Shown here piece after piece: positions 47,805 to 58,803 of a DNA stretch of 64,000 bases. The stretch lies in assembly GCA_964017045.1 (NCBI GenBank), contig OZ024810.1, positions 14,930,704-14,994,703 of the forward strand, in the 5' to 3' direction. Origin of the DNA: Omphiscola glabra (lineage: Eukaryota > Mollusca > Gastropoda > Lymnaeidae). The stretch's first letter is position 1, and the number at the start of each line of letters is the position of its first letter. Position numbers and translations under genes: made by a program. The notes below the pieces were generated by a model that ran no database searches, was not told where the DNA came from, and was given only the letters and a program-made list of their open reading frames with translations.

Positions 47805-50800
47805 CTAAAAGGATTCGGCGTATCTTATTCGGTGGAGCACTTTCGACACAAGGCTTTTCCTCGCCACAAAACACAGCAGGATGAAAAGCCCTTCACACCC
47901 GTGCGCCAAATCGTGGATGATCCAAAGATAGGGAATATCCGCAACCAGCGCGATGAAGTAGAAAACCCAGCTCATGCCCATCAGAAGTGTGAGATTGACA
48001 CACAGTAACAGCTGGTGGCGTTCATTGCCGTTTTTCCTGGAACTCCTTCGGCGGAACTGTACGCTCTTGCTTATTGATCGGATGACGATGCAGGAACTCG
48101 TTAAGGACGTGGTGAGGCTGATGAAGACCGGGATGCCAAAGGTGAAGAGCATAGCGTTGTCGTCTCCGATCCAGCAGGGTCCCAGTTTACCATAGTCCAT
48201 GGAGAAAATTTTAGTTTTGTCTAAAATAAAGCATGTGGACGCCCAAAACGTCGGAATACCCCAGCAGAGAGCCGAGCCCTTGTAAAAAATGCCGGCATCG
48301 TCGAGTGATGGAGTGGTTAATTGCAGGGTGTACGCCAGGTGGGCAGCCATGAAGGACAGCCAGGTGAACGAGGCCAACCAGGCGGCGTGGTGGATCAGAG
48401 AGTATATCTCACATGCCAGGTTCTCGAGGCTCTGGCTGAACAAGAACATGAGGTGCGCCACGAGCAGGGACACGGACAGCGAGAGTATGATCTTTCCCGT
48501 CACATTCTGTCGCAACTCCAAAAGCACTCCGTAAACCACGAGGCAGAGGATCAGGCAGACGATGTTTAGAAGAGAGGCCGCCAGTGACAGATAGCGTTCC
48601 ACTGATGATGTGTCTTTCAAAACTATGACTTTGCGGTCGCGGCTGACATCTCCGTTTGTATCACCTTCAACTGATTGATAAAGCGAACAAACAATCGCTC
48701 CAGTGTCAGTTGATATAAATGAGTTGTTTTCATAAACATAAAATTCCTCCTCAGGCAACGCCCCCTGCAACACCTCAATAACCGATACATTGTTGCCATC
48801 AGGCATGCTTCTTTGTAGAATTTTGGTTATCACAGTAGCGTTGTCTGCAATACTGGAGACAATTAAGTATCCGTCAAAGATAATGTAATCTGAAAACATA
48901 AAGTGCAGGTACACTGAAGTTGAACACTCCAAGGAGGTTAGATTTTCAAATTTCCGCTTGCACAAAGGGAGAATAACGCGGTCTATGACAGCATCACTCG
49001 TGTACTCATTGATTGAGAAAATTATTTGAACATCAAAAGCATCATTGGGTATGTCTCTTTCATCGACGTCAATGACGTATTCCCCAAGTTTATTAACAGT
49101 TACCGGGATTGACGTGAGCTTCAGCTCCCGATGTGGTTTACAAGATGGTTCTAACAGCCTGTTAGTTTCGAATGTAGGACTGGTGGATAATTTGATCTCT
49201 GATAGTTTGAAGTTCTCCGAGTGACCTTTCTTAACCAGTTCGGGCACCAATTCCGTCATGTATTGCAGAAGCTCTTGGAAATGGCTCAGCTCCTCGAAGA
49301 GTATGATTATCTGTATGTCAGTGTCGTAGCCTTTTGTCTCCGAAGTGGGTCCGAGCTCGAAGTCGTCAGGATAAACACTATTGAAATCAGGACCTTTGGC
49401 CGCCGAGCTGTTCCTTAAGTCAGTCGGGTCATGAACGGAAGTCTCGTCAGGTACGTCAACACATTTTTTTCTGCTCGTCTTGAAGCAAACGCGGTTTTGT
49501 AACACGTAAACCGATTCGTTAAATCTAACGTGTAGCTCAGCTACGATGTGGTCATTTATCACGTCGGTTAAAGATCGGCTGGCGATGTGTAGTGGCTTTA
49601 CAAAGTCCCTTAAAACACTTTTCGCCCAAATCGTTGTCATTCGTTGAAGAGAATAAACCGCAGACCTGTTCACGCCTTCACTAGCCATATTATTATCGCC
49701 GTTATTGTCTTTCATACGACCCCCTTCGGACATGGTCTCCCCTGGAGATCCACTTGGGTAATCTAAATGAGCTGTAAGTAAGTAACCATACCGTAAGTTC
49801 AACCCTATTGTAAAATTATTATTTCTAAATGTGATGGAATTCAAATAAATTTTTTGCAAAGATCCGCTACTGTTAAAATCCCCGTCTCCCATTCGCCAAT
49901 GGAGTAGCCGCCGGTGGAAATAACGGACACATTTTCGAGCAAAAAGCGTAAATCCTTTTCGGCAGAACGCTATCGATGATTTAAAGAAATTGGCGAAATT
50001 TTTCGGTTTTACTAAAGATTTAAAGGCGTCTGCCTCTGAATCGTCTTCCGATGAAATGAGTCGTACTCTAGACCGGAAGTTAAACAATAATGTAAATCCA
50101 CTGACTGGAAGGTAAGGGAGATGTCCACTGTCTGGAAGGTAAGGGATATAGATGCTCAGGCATGCCAAGGGGCACCTCGTTATGTTTGGATCCGTATAAT
50201 CGTTGTCGATTGTTTTGTTAAAATGATAACAGAGATAGCAATGCGGGTTCTTGTACGAATTCACAATCAGGCTAACGCTGAACGCGATTTGATAGTACCC
50301 GCATATTTCGGCGACGTGCTTCCTACTCAACGGGGACATTTTTGTGGATTCATTGGCCACTTCCACATCCTGTTGGGCTTGATACTCATTAGAGGTGTCT
50401 GGCCCATTACATCGGATCGATTTATAAAAACAGTTCATCCGACCCGTGTGAGGCAGTGCACTTTCAGCTTGACACGTGTGGTTTTCCGTGGGATCAGACA
50501 TATTACCGGACAATGTATAGACGAGGTCGGTCAAGGTCACAGCAGCAGCTCCATCGCAGGCTACGTGAGTTTCGTAGAACTGTACACCATTTACTGGAGC
50601 TCCGTTGCACAGACCACAGAAGACATTGAGGAAATGGAATATATGAGAGCCCAACTGAAATGTCACAGGGACGATGTCTTGAATAAGTCTTTTTGCATCT
50701 GAATACGAGTCAAGCTCCTCACAGCGCCCTTTTATCTCAGACATTGGCATCCCCACGGCAAAATGAGAATTGTTCGCCCCTGGGCTGTTGATTTTCGCGT

Positions 50801-51388
50801 GAAGTTCTTGAAACCTCGCAATTATTTCTGGACTTTGTGAACATTTGTCCACAAAAAAGACTCCCTTTGATACCCAATATCTACACGTCGACGACCTGGC
50901 CCACTGCACAGCAGTGTGATACTGTAGCACGTGTGTGTAGTTTTGGACTCTGGATAGAATTGTTTTAAGAAAAGTTAGATGGCCATCGCGAATATCCACG
51001 CCCAGACACAGTTGGAAGTAATCGAGGCAGCAGTCTCCGTACAGCCAACACAGATCATCACACTGGCATCGATACTGCAAAAAGGTGGTGATCTCAAGGC
51101 CGCAATATTCTCCACAGCTGTTTGAGTATGAGCACTTTTCTAGGTCGTCTTTTGGGGACAGTGTGTGCGCATCATAAAACTCTTCCAGCCTGCAGGTGTG
51201 TGTTATTTTTTTGGAGTCAAAGGCTGTTTCTCTCCTCTGCCTCATGGGAGGGGAAGAACTGCCGGAAATCTTTTTATGTTTACTGAACACATTCTTCGAA
51301 GAAGTAAATGTTTTCTTCCAGTCCACCACTTCAGGTGACTGTTTCTCTTTGCTTGAACAAAGATTTATTACAGTTTTCTTGTCTTCTT
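47805..51388 (-). CDS. Receptor gene E: SMB-containing 7TM receptor, last exon, intact mosaic copy
   Basis: 1174 residues from the GTG at 51329, plus about 20 codons to the acceptor (exon from 51388). Most of the protein is gene-B-like (for example IGLNLRYGYLLTAHLDY and QFRRRSSRKNG). Residues of about 314-412 are A/D-like, including QQDVEVANES, AFSVSLIVNSYKN and the 9-residue duplication that B lacks. SMB module, cysteine motifs and seven helices are all intact. A P-to-T change in the NVTGK loop after TM1 (NVPGK elsewhere) is private to this copy. Role as for gene C: a probable cell-surface G-protein-coupled receptor of unknown ligand. Confidence 0.92.
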
Positions 51389-51908
51389 CTGAAACAGATA
51401 CACAGATGATTTTTAAAGATATAAATCGTTACCATCACTATTCAAAAGTAATTGTGATTACTTGCTAGAGAATCTTCGCATTTAGTGATCGATGTTAGCT
51501 TTATCCCTAACAGCATCTGTATTCAAGTGATCAATGTTACTTATTTTGACCACATCATGTGTATGATCATACGCTTTAAGGACTCTAAAATAAACCGTCG
51601 ACAAAGAAAGAAAGGAACATCACGTAAACGTTATGTTGGTGTAGACGGAAACTTTATGATGCCAACACCAAGAAATTCAAAGGGGGAACCCTACAAACTA
51701 TTAGATGATAAAACTATTTGGATTTACATTTAAAAACATTTATTTTTGCAATGTTTTTTGTCTAAGACGTCTTAAACACAAAAGTTTTCTTGTTGTAGTC
51801 GAAAAACATATAAATACATTTACACTCGACCAATAAACGTTTCCCAACAAAAAAATAAATAAATTACTAAAATTTTGAACTTAAAACATAACCGACTCGT
51901 TTGAACAC

Positions 51909-51975
51909 TGTCCTGACTGAGGACCAGGTAGCAGTCTATGATTCCTAACACGAACATTAGAGGCGTGAAGATCAT
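51909..51975 (-). CDS. Putative signal-peptide exon 1 of gene E
   Basis: Same signal-peptide frame, ATG at 51975. The downstream read-through frame differs only because the TAAA tract in the intron is shorter. Confidence 0.48.
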
Positions 51976-52051
51976 TGTGGCGAAGGCTCAGTCTTTCATC
52001 ACGCGTCCTTATTTTTCCCATGAGTGATGTTCAGCTCTGTTGTCTTCTTCC

Positions 52052-52058
52052 TTTTTAT
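52052..52058 (-). promoter_or_regulatory. TATA-like box upstream of gene E
   Basis: ATAAAAA on the minus strand, 77 bp upstream of the inferred ATG. Confidence 0.4.
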
Positions 52059-53039
52059 GGCTTATGAGTAATGAATTATGTAGGTCTAAAAAAAGGCGAG
52101 ATGCTGTCCAATCACGGGGAGTGCTATTAAAATCTGTGTGATAAATTAATCGGTAGGATCACGACACTAGGAGGTATCACCGTTGTTGAATCACTTCACA
52201 GGCTGGCTGCACACGTTAGTATCATGAAACTGGAAGGTATCGTCATAATTATTTTATCACTTCGGGCAGGCTGTACGACCGACGCTTCTAGAAATACAGA
52301 AACATAATTTGCCGCATAAATTCACAGAGAGGGTAAATACCAGTAGAAATTGAAAGATGCAGAGAATAAATCATAGACTAAGGACATATACTATATAGAT
52401 ATGGACACACATGCAGATGCGCAGACCGATGTAGATAAACAGATAGACGGATTAACAAACAGAGACGGTCTACCGATAGGTAGACATTAGCAATGATGGA
52501 CAGCTATCAAGTTCTAAGAAATGCATCTACACAGACAGGCTAGTAGACAGAACCCCTTTCGCCGCCCCCGCCCCCTCCTTGTTGCAACCAAAGGCTGTGG
52601 ACCTTGTTTCCTCTCTGCCGTCACCTACTGCCTACATTAAATCACTCACCCAATTGTGGTCTATTACATCTCCCTTAAAATCCTCTCGGATACTACATTA
52701 CAGTTTAGTGTTTATTTTAACTTTTATATTGTTTTTATTGTTGTTTTTTCGCTGAAGAAGGCTCCTTGCCGACGCGTGTGTTGTTTCGTTACTCCCCTTC
52801 TTTCCGGGTTTTCCCATACTTAGTTTCACTCATTTTATTCATACTAAAAGACAATTAGACCAAAATATTCACAGGTCCACAACCTGACAATTTTTTGATG
52901 GAATCAAGAACTTGGGCTTTAGTCAGTCTTTCACGTAGCTCAAGGGCAGACTTTTATCATTTCTTAAAGTAAGGAAACATGAAAAACAAATCATGGTAAA
53001 ATAACAAATGCAATTCTCAGACTAGACACAGCCTCCACG

Positions 53040-53465
53040 TCTATGAGAACTGATGCTGTTGTTTTTGTTGTTGTTCGTCCTTCGCATGCAAAAATGACCA
53101 AGGGTAGATTCCCCGGTGAGCGCACGGGCATCCTGTCAGTCGTGTTTGTGCCTGGAAAGGTTTCCGGCACGTGGGGCAAGCGTATTTTTGAGTTCTAGTT
53201 GGATTTGAGACGATTCTGTCTTTTTTTTTCTTGCCGTGGTCTTTCTTTGGTCATGATCGTTGTTATTGTTCTACGAGGACATTTTCTCGCACGTTCCACG
53301 ATCCATGTCAAGTGTCTCCCGCCAATCAAGGTCAAGGTCCATGTTTTTCAGTAAAGCTTTTAGACAGTCTTTGAAGCGTTTTTTTTTCTCACCACCGGAA
53401 CGCTTGCCATTGGTGAGTTCAATAGTTATCATTACCCCTGCTATTCCTATAATTTTGAAGTGACA
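53040..53465 (-). mobile_element. Decayed LINE C-terminus, unit 5 (best-preserved frame)
   Basis: This copy keeps an uninterrupted minus-strand frame reading ELTNGKRSGG, then KKRFKDCLKALLKNMDLDL, then WRETLDMDR. It is the clearest match to the non-LTR C-terminal signature and shows that the other copies are frame-disrupted versions. It is still not functional. Confidence 0.62.
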
Positions 53466-54226
53466 AACACACACAAACGTTGATTTTTTTGCATTGACTC
53501 ATTGATTGTTCAGGCAGCCCAGAAACGGCCTCGACTCTCACTTTAATTAAGAACATATTTTTAGTTCAACGCCTTATTATCACCACACTTGTGTATGTGT
53601 TTACCGGTATCCTAGTAGGCATTTATTTGTCTCGGTGACGATATATCAGACAGTTATCAGCTGTATTATTTTTACTTCCTATTTTACTTGCTTTAAAAAA
53701 AAAAAAAAGCAGTGCACTCAAAATAGTGCAGCGTATGGAAACAGTTTGAGATAAATCGAGGACTATCTCAGTTCGCTTATCACTAACATTATACGACACT
53801 TTCAGATATGGACAAACTATTGAATAACCTCAGCATGGTCAAGTATTGTAATAAGAATCTATTTCCCTAACCACACACGATTATATTGTGCTGTTTATAT
53901 AAGCTTTAGAATCTTTATATTTATCTATTTTGCGCGTGTCTTGACCGTCAACAAATGAATTATTGTAACCACGCCAAAACAACATTTATACCACTTTAAG
54001 CATACATATATTTATATGTAGTCACTTACACGCATAAAGACTAAAAATTAAATAAAGAAACATAGTTATTCGATCGTATGGACTTGATGAAGAAGTCTTA
54101 TTAAAAGAGCAAGCAGTGTGTATTCCCATTCTAAGAATATCTTAAATACCATATGGAAAGTGATAAATGTCTCCATTAGTCCGCGTAGAAAAATGGGGCA
54201 GTATACTGGATGAATGTGCACTAACA

Positions 54227-54382
54227 CAGTGGTTCTCAGCCTTCCTAAAGCCGCGACCCTTTAATACAGTTCCTAATGTTGTGGAGACCCCCCAACCACA
54301 AAAATACTTTCTTTGCCACTTCATCCCTGTAGAGCATATGCGTTTTCAGATGGTGTTAGGTTACCCATGAGAAAGGGTCGTT
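54227..54382 (+). mobile_element. SPIN-like non-autonomous hAT element, 3'-truncated
   Basis: Starts CAGTGGTTCTCAGCCTTCC and continues GCCGCGACCCTTTAATACAG, then a GTTGTGGaGACC stretch, and ends within gaaagggtcgtt. This is the characteristic 5' end and subterminal sequence of SPIN hAT elements as I remember the family. It has the same internal deletion junction (cTGTAGAG then GTTTTC) as the full element at 54531. The last ~40 bp, including the 3' terminal repeat, are missing, replaced by a 16-bp tandem repeat. Confidence 0.75.
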
Positions 54383-54383
54383 T

Positions 54384-54418
54384 TTTCACCTTGTCGTTTT
54401 GTCACTTGTCGTTTATTC
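54384..54418. repeat. Short CTTGTCGTTTTGTCAC repeat
   Basis: About two copies of the 16-bp motif that forms a longer array at 55705-55832. It abuts the truncated end of the SPIN-like element. Confidence 0.7.
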
Positions 54419-54530
54419 TGGTTTCCGTTGCAAACATGATAACTCGAGCGCCGGTCACATCAAAGAGCTTTGATGTTCGCAGCGATGGAGGAAATATTGT
54501 TACTTTCTTAGTGGAGTTGTCGGCCTAATT

Positions 54531-54727
54531 CATTGGTTCCCAGCCTGTGCGTCGCGACCCTTTAGGGGATCGAACGACCATTTGACAAGGGTTGCCTAAG
54601 ACAATCGGAAAACACATATACTCTACAGTTATGTAGTAGCAACGAAAATAATTGTGTGGTTGGAAATCGCGACAACATTGGGAACTGTTATAAAGGGTCG
54701 CGGCATTGGAAAGGTTGATATCCACTG
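54531..54727 (-). mobile_element. SPIN-like hAT MITE, complete, 197 bp, with 8-bp target duplication
   Basis: Flanked by perfect 8-bp duplications gcctaatt at 54523-54530 and 54728-54735, the hAT hallmark. Ends are CATTGGTTCCCAGCCTGTG and, from the other side, CAGTGGATATCAACC. Internal blocks GTCGCGACCCTTTAGGGGAT, GCCTAAGACaATCGGAAAAC and AGCAACGAAAATAATTgTgT match the SPIN family pattern. It has no coding capacity and depends on an autonomous transposase elsewhere. It is inserted opposite in orientation to the copy at 54227. Confidence 0.85.
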
Positions 54728-55424
54728 GCCTAATTCTATGTTATTCCTGAGGAAAAATACCATGAGTTGACACATGTGCTCTAGAAGCTGGAGTTTGTGA
54801 TCAACAGTATAGTGCCGTGTTATTGCAGTTTCCTGTACAGTATAATTAGATAGTAATACACCTTTTGAGATCATAATCTTATATGCAACATAACAGACAT
54901 ACTTTGATATAATTAATAAAAACTTTAATTTTATTTATAATTACTGTATTTAGTAGTTTTAATTTATTACTCTCCATGTAATTGACCTTTTTTTAATTGC
55001 TCAGTAAATGTTTATTTTCAGAGTAAAAGTGAAAATACTGAATAGCAGATCGCATTCTTATGAATATAGTGTCATGGTATACAACATACTCATATAGTAC
55101 TTTGACCCAATATGACATACATTTTGTCTCCAAGTAATGAGCAAGCTGAAAATTATAATGTACATTATGTCATGCTTGCTCATACACACAGACAATCACT
55201 GAAATTTGTAAGGGTCTGCTACAGAATATGATTGTGTATTCAGATATACAGTAAAATCATTTAAAGAATTTCTCTGACTTTCTTGTATAGCAATAAAATC
55301 CAAAAGCTGATTCCAAGTAATGTGCATGTTACTGCACTGTAAAAGGAAATATGTCTTAGTAAAACAATGTAGATGTTTTAAGTTAATGAAACAAATTAAC
55401 AAAAATTCACAATATAAAAATGGT

Positions 55425-55591
55425 GTAAGTAAAAAATGTAATTGTAATTACAGGTCAATAGTGGAGTAATTTGTAATGGTAATTAAATACACTTTTGAAT
55501 GAAGTAATGGAAATTGTAGATAATTACAAAAATAGGTCAAGTAATTCTAATGGTAATTAATTACATTTTAATGTAATAATGCGCAAGTCTG
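55425..55591. mobile_element. Decayed hAT-like element end (GTAATTGTAATTAC-rich)
   Basis: Repeated GTAATTGTAATTAC / GGTAATTAATTACATT blocks ending in ATGCGCAAGTCTG, i.e. CAGACTTGCGCAT inward from the right end. This layout is common at ends of some animal hAT elements. The other end and target duplication were not found. Confidence 0.35.
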
Positions 55592-55704
55592 ATAACCGCA
55601 TACCGTGTTTCTCCAACTATAAGGCATGTAAAATATCTTTAAAAGTTGACATTACTTTATTGTAGGTAAGGCAATACAGACGATGGATGTGTTGGCGTTG
55701 AAGA

Positions 55705-55832
55705 CTTGTCGTTTTGTCACCTTGTCGTTTTATCATCTTGTCGTTTTGTCACCTTGTCGTTTTGTCATGTTGTCGTTTTGTCATGTTGTCGTTTTGTCAC
55801 CTTGTCGTTTTGTCACTTGTCGTTTTGTCTAG
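55705..55832. repeat. 16-bp tandem repeat CTTGTCGTTTTGTCAC
   Basis: About eight copies of cTTGTCGTTTTgTCAc/t, with variants TATCAT and GTCATG. It is the same motif as at 54384-54418. Confidence 0.9.
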
Positions 55833-56685
55833 TTACCCATTGGGTTAACCCTTACTAAATGGTCTAATGAACCTATGATCTTTATATGCATATAATTCTA
55901 TAGGGTTGCGGACGGCAACCTGCAGCTCAATGACTAAGGGAGTCTCTTTTGATCTTTAAATATATGTTTTACTAATTCTATAAAGAAATTCAAACTTGAA
56001 TGCAATTATTTAAGATTAAACAGCTGAAGTAACTTTTAAAAATATTTTAATTTTTAAGAACACCTTTTTTTTTTTAAAAAGAGTGACAACATAATTTAGT
56101 TATACTTATTATATTTTGTGTGTGTAATTTTTAACATTTAACGTAGCAGACAGTAATAATACTTCAGTTTTCATATGAACATTTGCTCCTCAAAAGCCAC
56201 CCTGCCTGCACCCTCCTAAATATTTCGTAAATATCGTAAAGTAAATGTATTAAATTTATTTTTACTTCAGTACTGTAAGAAAAGAAGGGCGTGGCACCCA
56301 GTGTGTAATTAATTTTTTTATATTAATTGTTTGCTTTTTTTAATTTTAATTTTTTTAATTTTATGTCTTCTTTTTTTATAGAAAGGGGCGAACAATTGTT
56401 GACCCTCCAAGGGCGGCACTAGCACTTACTACTCCACTGGATGCGCCTTGCTTGGTTAAAGAAATGAGAGGGTTAGGGAAAGGCTGTTAATTTATTATCA
56501 TTTTTGTTTAAAAATAGTTTCCATTAAGTTTAGTTTTGTTGTCGGTGTTGGGTGATGGGAGATATCAATTAGGCAATACAATCTTAAGATTAATGGTTGA
56601 CAATGAAGACATTGTACAATAACAATGGCAAGGTACTTTGAAATAAACGGGTATGTCAGTGGCTTTTAATCGAGTGTCTGTGTAA

Positions 56686-57110
56686 ATATAGTACACATAT
56701 AGTACACATATAGTACACATATAGTACACATATAGGACACATGTAGGACACATATAGTACACATCTAGTACACATACACGACACATATAGTACACACATA
56801 ATACACACATAGGACACATAAGGACACATATAATACACATATAGTACACATACAGTGCACATATAGTACACATATAGTACACATATAGTACACATATAGG
56901 ACACATATAGTTCACATATAGTACACATATAGGACACATTCAGTACACTTTACAGAAAACACATATTTCACATATATTACACATATAGGACACATATAGT
57001 ACACATAAATTACACATACAATACACATACATGACATATATTGTACACATATTTTACACATATAGGACACATATAGTACCCAAATGGGACACATACAATT
57101 CAGATACAGT

Positions 57111-57118
<8 letters not shown>
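56686..57118. repeat. 11-bp minisatellite TAGTACACATA (about 35-40 units)
   Basis: Long run of an 11-bp unit (gTACACATATA / gGACACATATA). Because 11 is not a multiple of 3 and the unit lacks stops in some frames, it creates artificial Cys/Tyr-rich minus-strand frames. These are not genes. Confidence 0.92.

Positions 57119-57141
<23 letters not shown>
57113..57141. repeat. (AT)n microsatellite
   Basis: Uninterrupted alternating AT directly after the 11-bp minisatellite. Confidence 0.9.
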
Positions 57142-57145
<4 letters not shown>

Positions 57146-57199
57146 AATCTCAAAGAACAGGAAAATGGAATCATAGGTTGTCGGCCTAACAGTTTCCAG

Positions 57200-57398
57200 A
57201 TTCTGTCTTTCACTACTTGGCGTCATGCATTCCTTATCTGACCTCAGCAGCACGAAACTCGGCTATCAATTCCAAGGATCGTGTGTATCAACTGACTTTG
57301 ACAACACCAAAATAATTAGACAGCTGGATCCTATGTTCCTTTCTGATGAATTCCCTGCCAACGTAACTTATATCAAATTATCTCCTCAATTCTTCTGA
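57200..57398 (+). CDS. Possible orphan terminal exon, unknown protein
   Basis: A good splice acceptor (ggcctaacagtttccag, AG at 57198-57199) precedes 66 codons with balanced composition, ending in TGA at 57396-57398 (start FCLSLLGVMHSLSDL, end NVTYIKLSPQFF). It sits in an otherwise repeat-filled insert. I do not recognise the protein, and no companion exon was found, so it may be a transposon or gene fragment. Confidence 0.22.
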
Positions 57399-57599
57399 AC
57401 AATTCACTATTACGGTATGCTATACCATCTACCATGGCTGCTGTATTTCGTGAGTTATCTTTCTTTAAATCGTTCATCGAATCGGGGAAACACGATTCCA
57501 TCAATTGATTAAAAAAAATGAGGTTGACACACATTGCACACAAGATGTCACAGAAAATTTGTAATAAAATGTTAACGTCTATTTCATTCACCGTTATTA

Positions 57600-57790
57600 T
57601 GATTTTTTTTTATATAATGCTTTTTTTTTAAATAGTAATAATTTTAAAAAATAATAACCATTTAATATTTTTGTTTAATATTGAAAATGTTTAGTTTTTT
57701 TTTAAAAATTAGTAAAAATTAATAATATTTATACATAATTAAAATGTTTAATTTTTTTTATTTTTTTTTAAAATATAATAATCTTTCGGA
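57600..57790. repeat. T/A-rich low-complexity region
   Basis: Runs of 8-10 T or A separated by AATAAT, with no other structure. Confidence 0.8.
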
Positions 57791-58803
57791 GCTTAAATCA
57801 TTTTATAGCTGTTAACGCCCAGCAAGATTTAAAGATGATTCTCCATACCAAGCATGTACATAGGTACAGTTATGTATAACATGCGCTGAGCTAAATAATA
57901 TTCTGAGTATTTAAATGTAAGTGCAATAGAAGGCATATAGGATACCAATTTGAATTCTTTAACAGAAAAACAAATATTTTTATTATATCTATTTTTAGGC
58001 GTCTCTTTTTCACGAGTCCAGATACGGCCATAAATACCCTTGACAATAAAGTTATCTTGATAACCATTGATAACAGGAGACAATATTTCCCTACACAAGC
58101 ATGCAAGTAGGTCATTGAATTACCCACTTCCCACACCCCGCCCCCCCCCCCTCCGACACAGAGTAGCAGCAATACAAATGATGAAGTGGGTCACAGAGTA
58201 ACAATAAAACTGTTATATCAGTGAATAGTAACATTCTAATTATAGGTGGCTCGTTTCAAAAGGGCTGCAAGAAATAAGCTAAATTGTAACACATAATTGC
58301 ATTCTTAGACACGAATTATGGGTTCTTTACCATAACACTTAAGTACAAATTTCAATTGGTACATTGAATATTTTAATATAAGGCGAAGCTGATCATATTT
58401 GAATTTATCATAATATCTTACTGTATATGTATGTAAGCTGTCACTTGAGTTAATGAACCCCTTTAAAAAACACATTAAATTAAAACACATGAAATAAAAT
58501 TTGAAAGTAAATACATTAATTTAAAAATATTAAATCAAACACATTTTTTTTAAAAAAAGCAATCAATAAAACACATCAACTAGTAAAACACATTAAAGAA
58601 AACACGTTACATTATAAAACACATTACATAAATCGTTTTTTTTTAATTCAATAAAATACACAGCTATTTTTAGAGCTAGACAATTCTTTTCATTCCATAT
58701 TAACTGATCCATGTTTTGAAACAGCCCGCAACAAAAATTAAAAAAAAAATAATGACCATTTCCTAAACTTTTGCCCCCCCCCCCTTTTTTTACCCAAAGA
58801 CAG

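Larger units (their letters stand above)
47635..53707. repeat. Tandem unit 5, left part (gene E and ~1.7 kb of upstream flank)
   Basis: Homology to the array runs from 47635 to an A-run at 53694-53708. Substitutions become denser from about 52.8 kb. After 53708 the sequence is unrelated until 59206, where array homology resumes in diverged form. Confidence 0.9.

Noticed and set aside
56565..57253. Minus-strand Cys/Tyr-rich frames of 93-124 codons
   Set aside because: Generated by the 11-bp TAGTACACATA repeat; two frames are open simultaneously and composition is purely that of the repeat.
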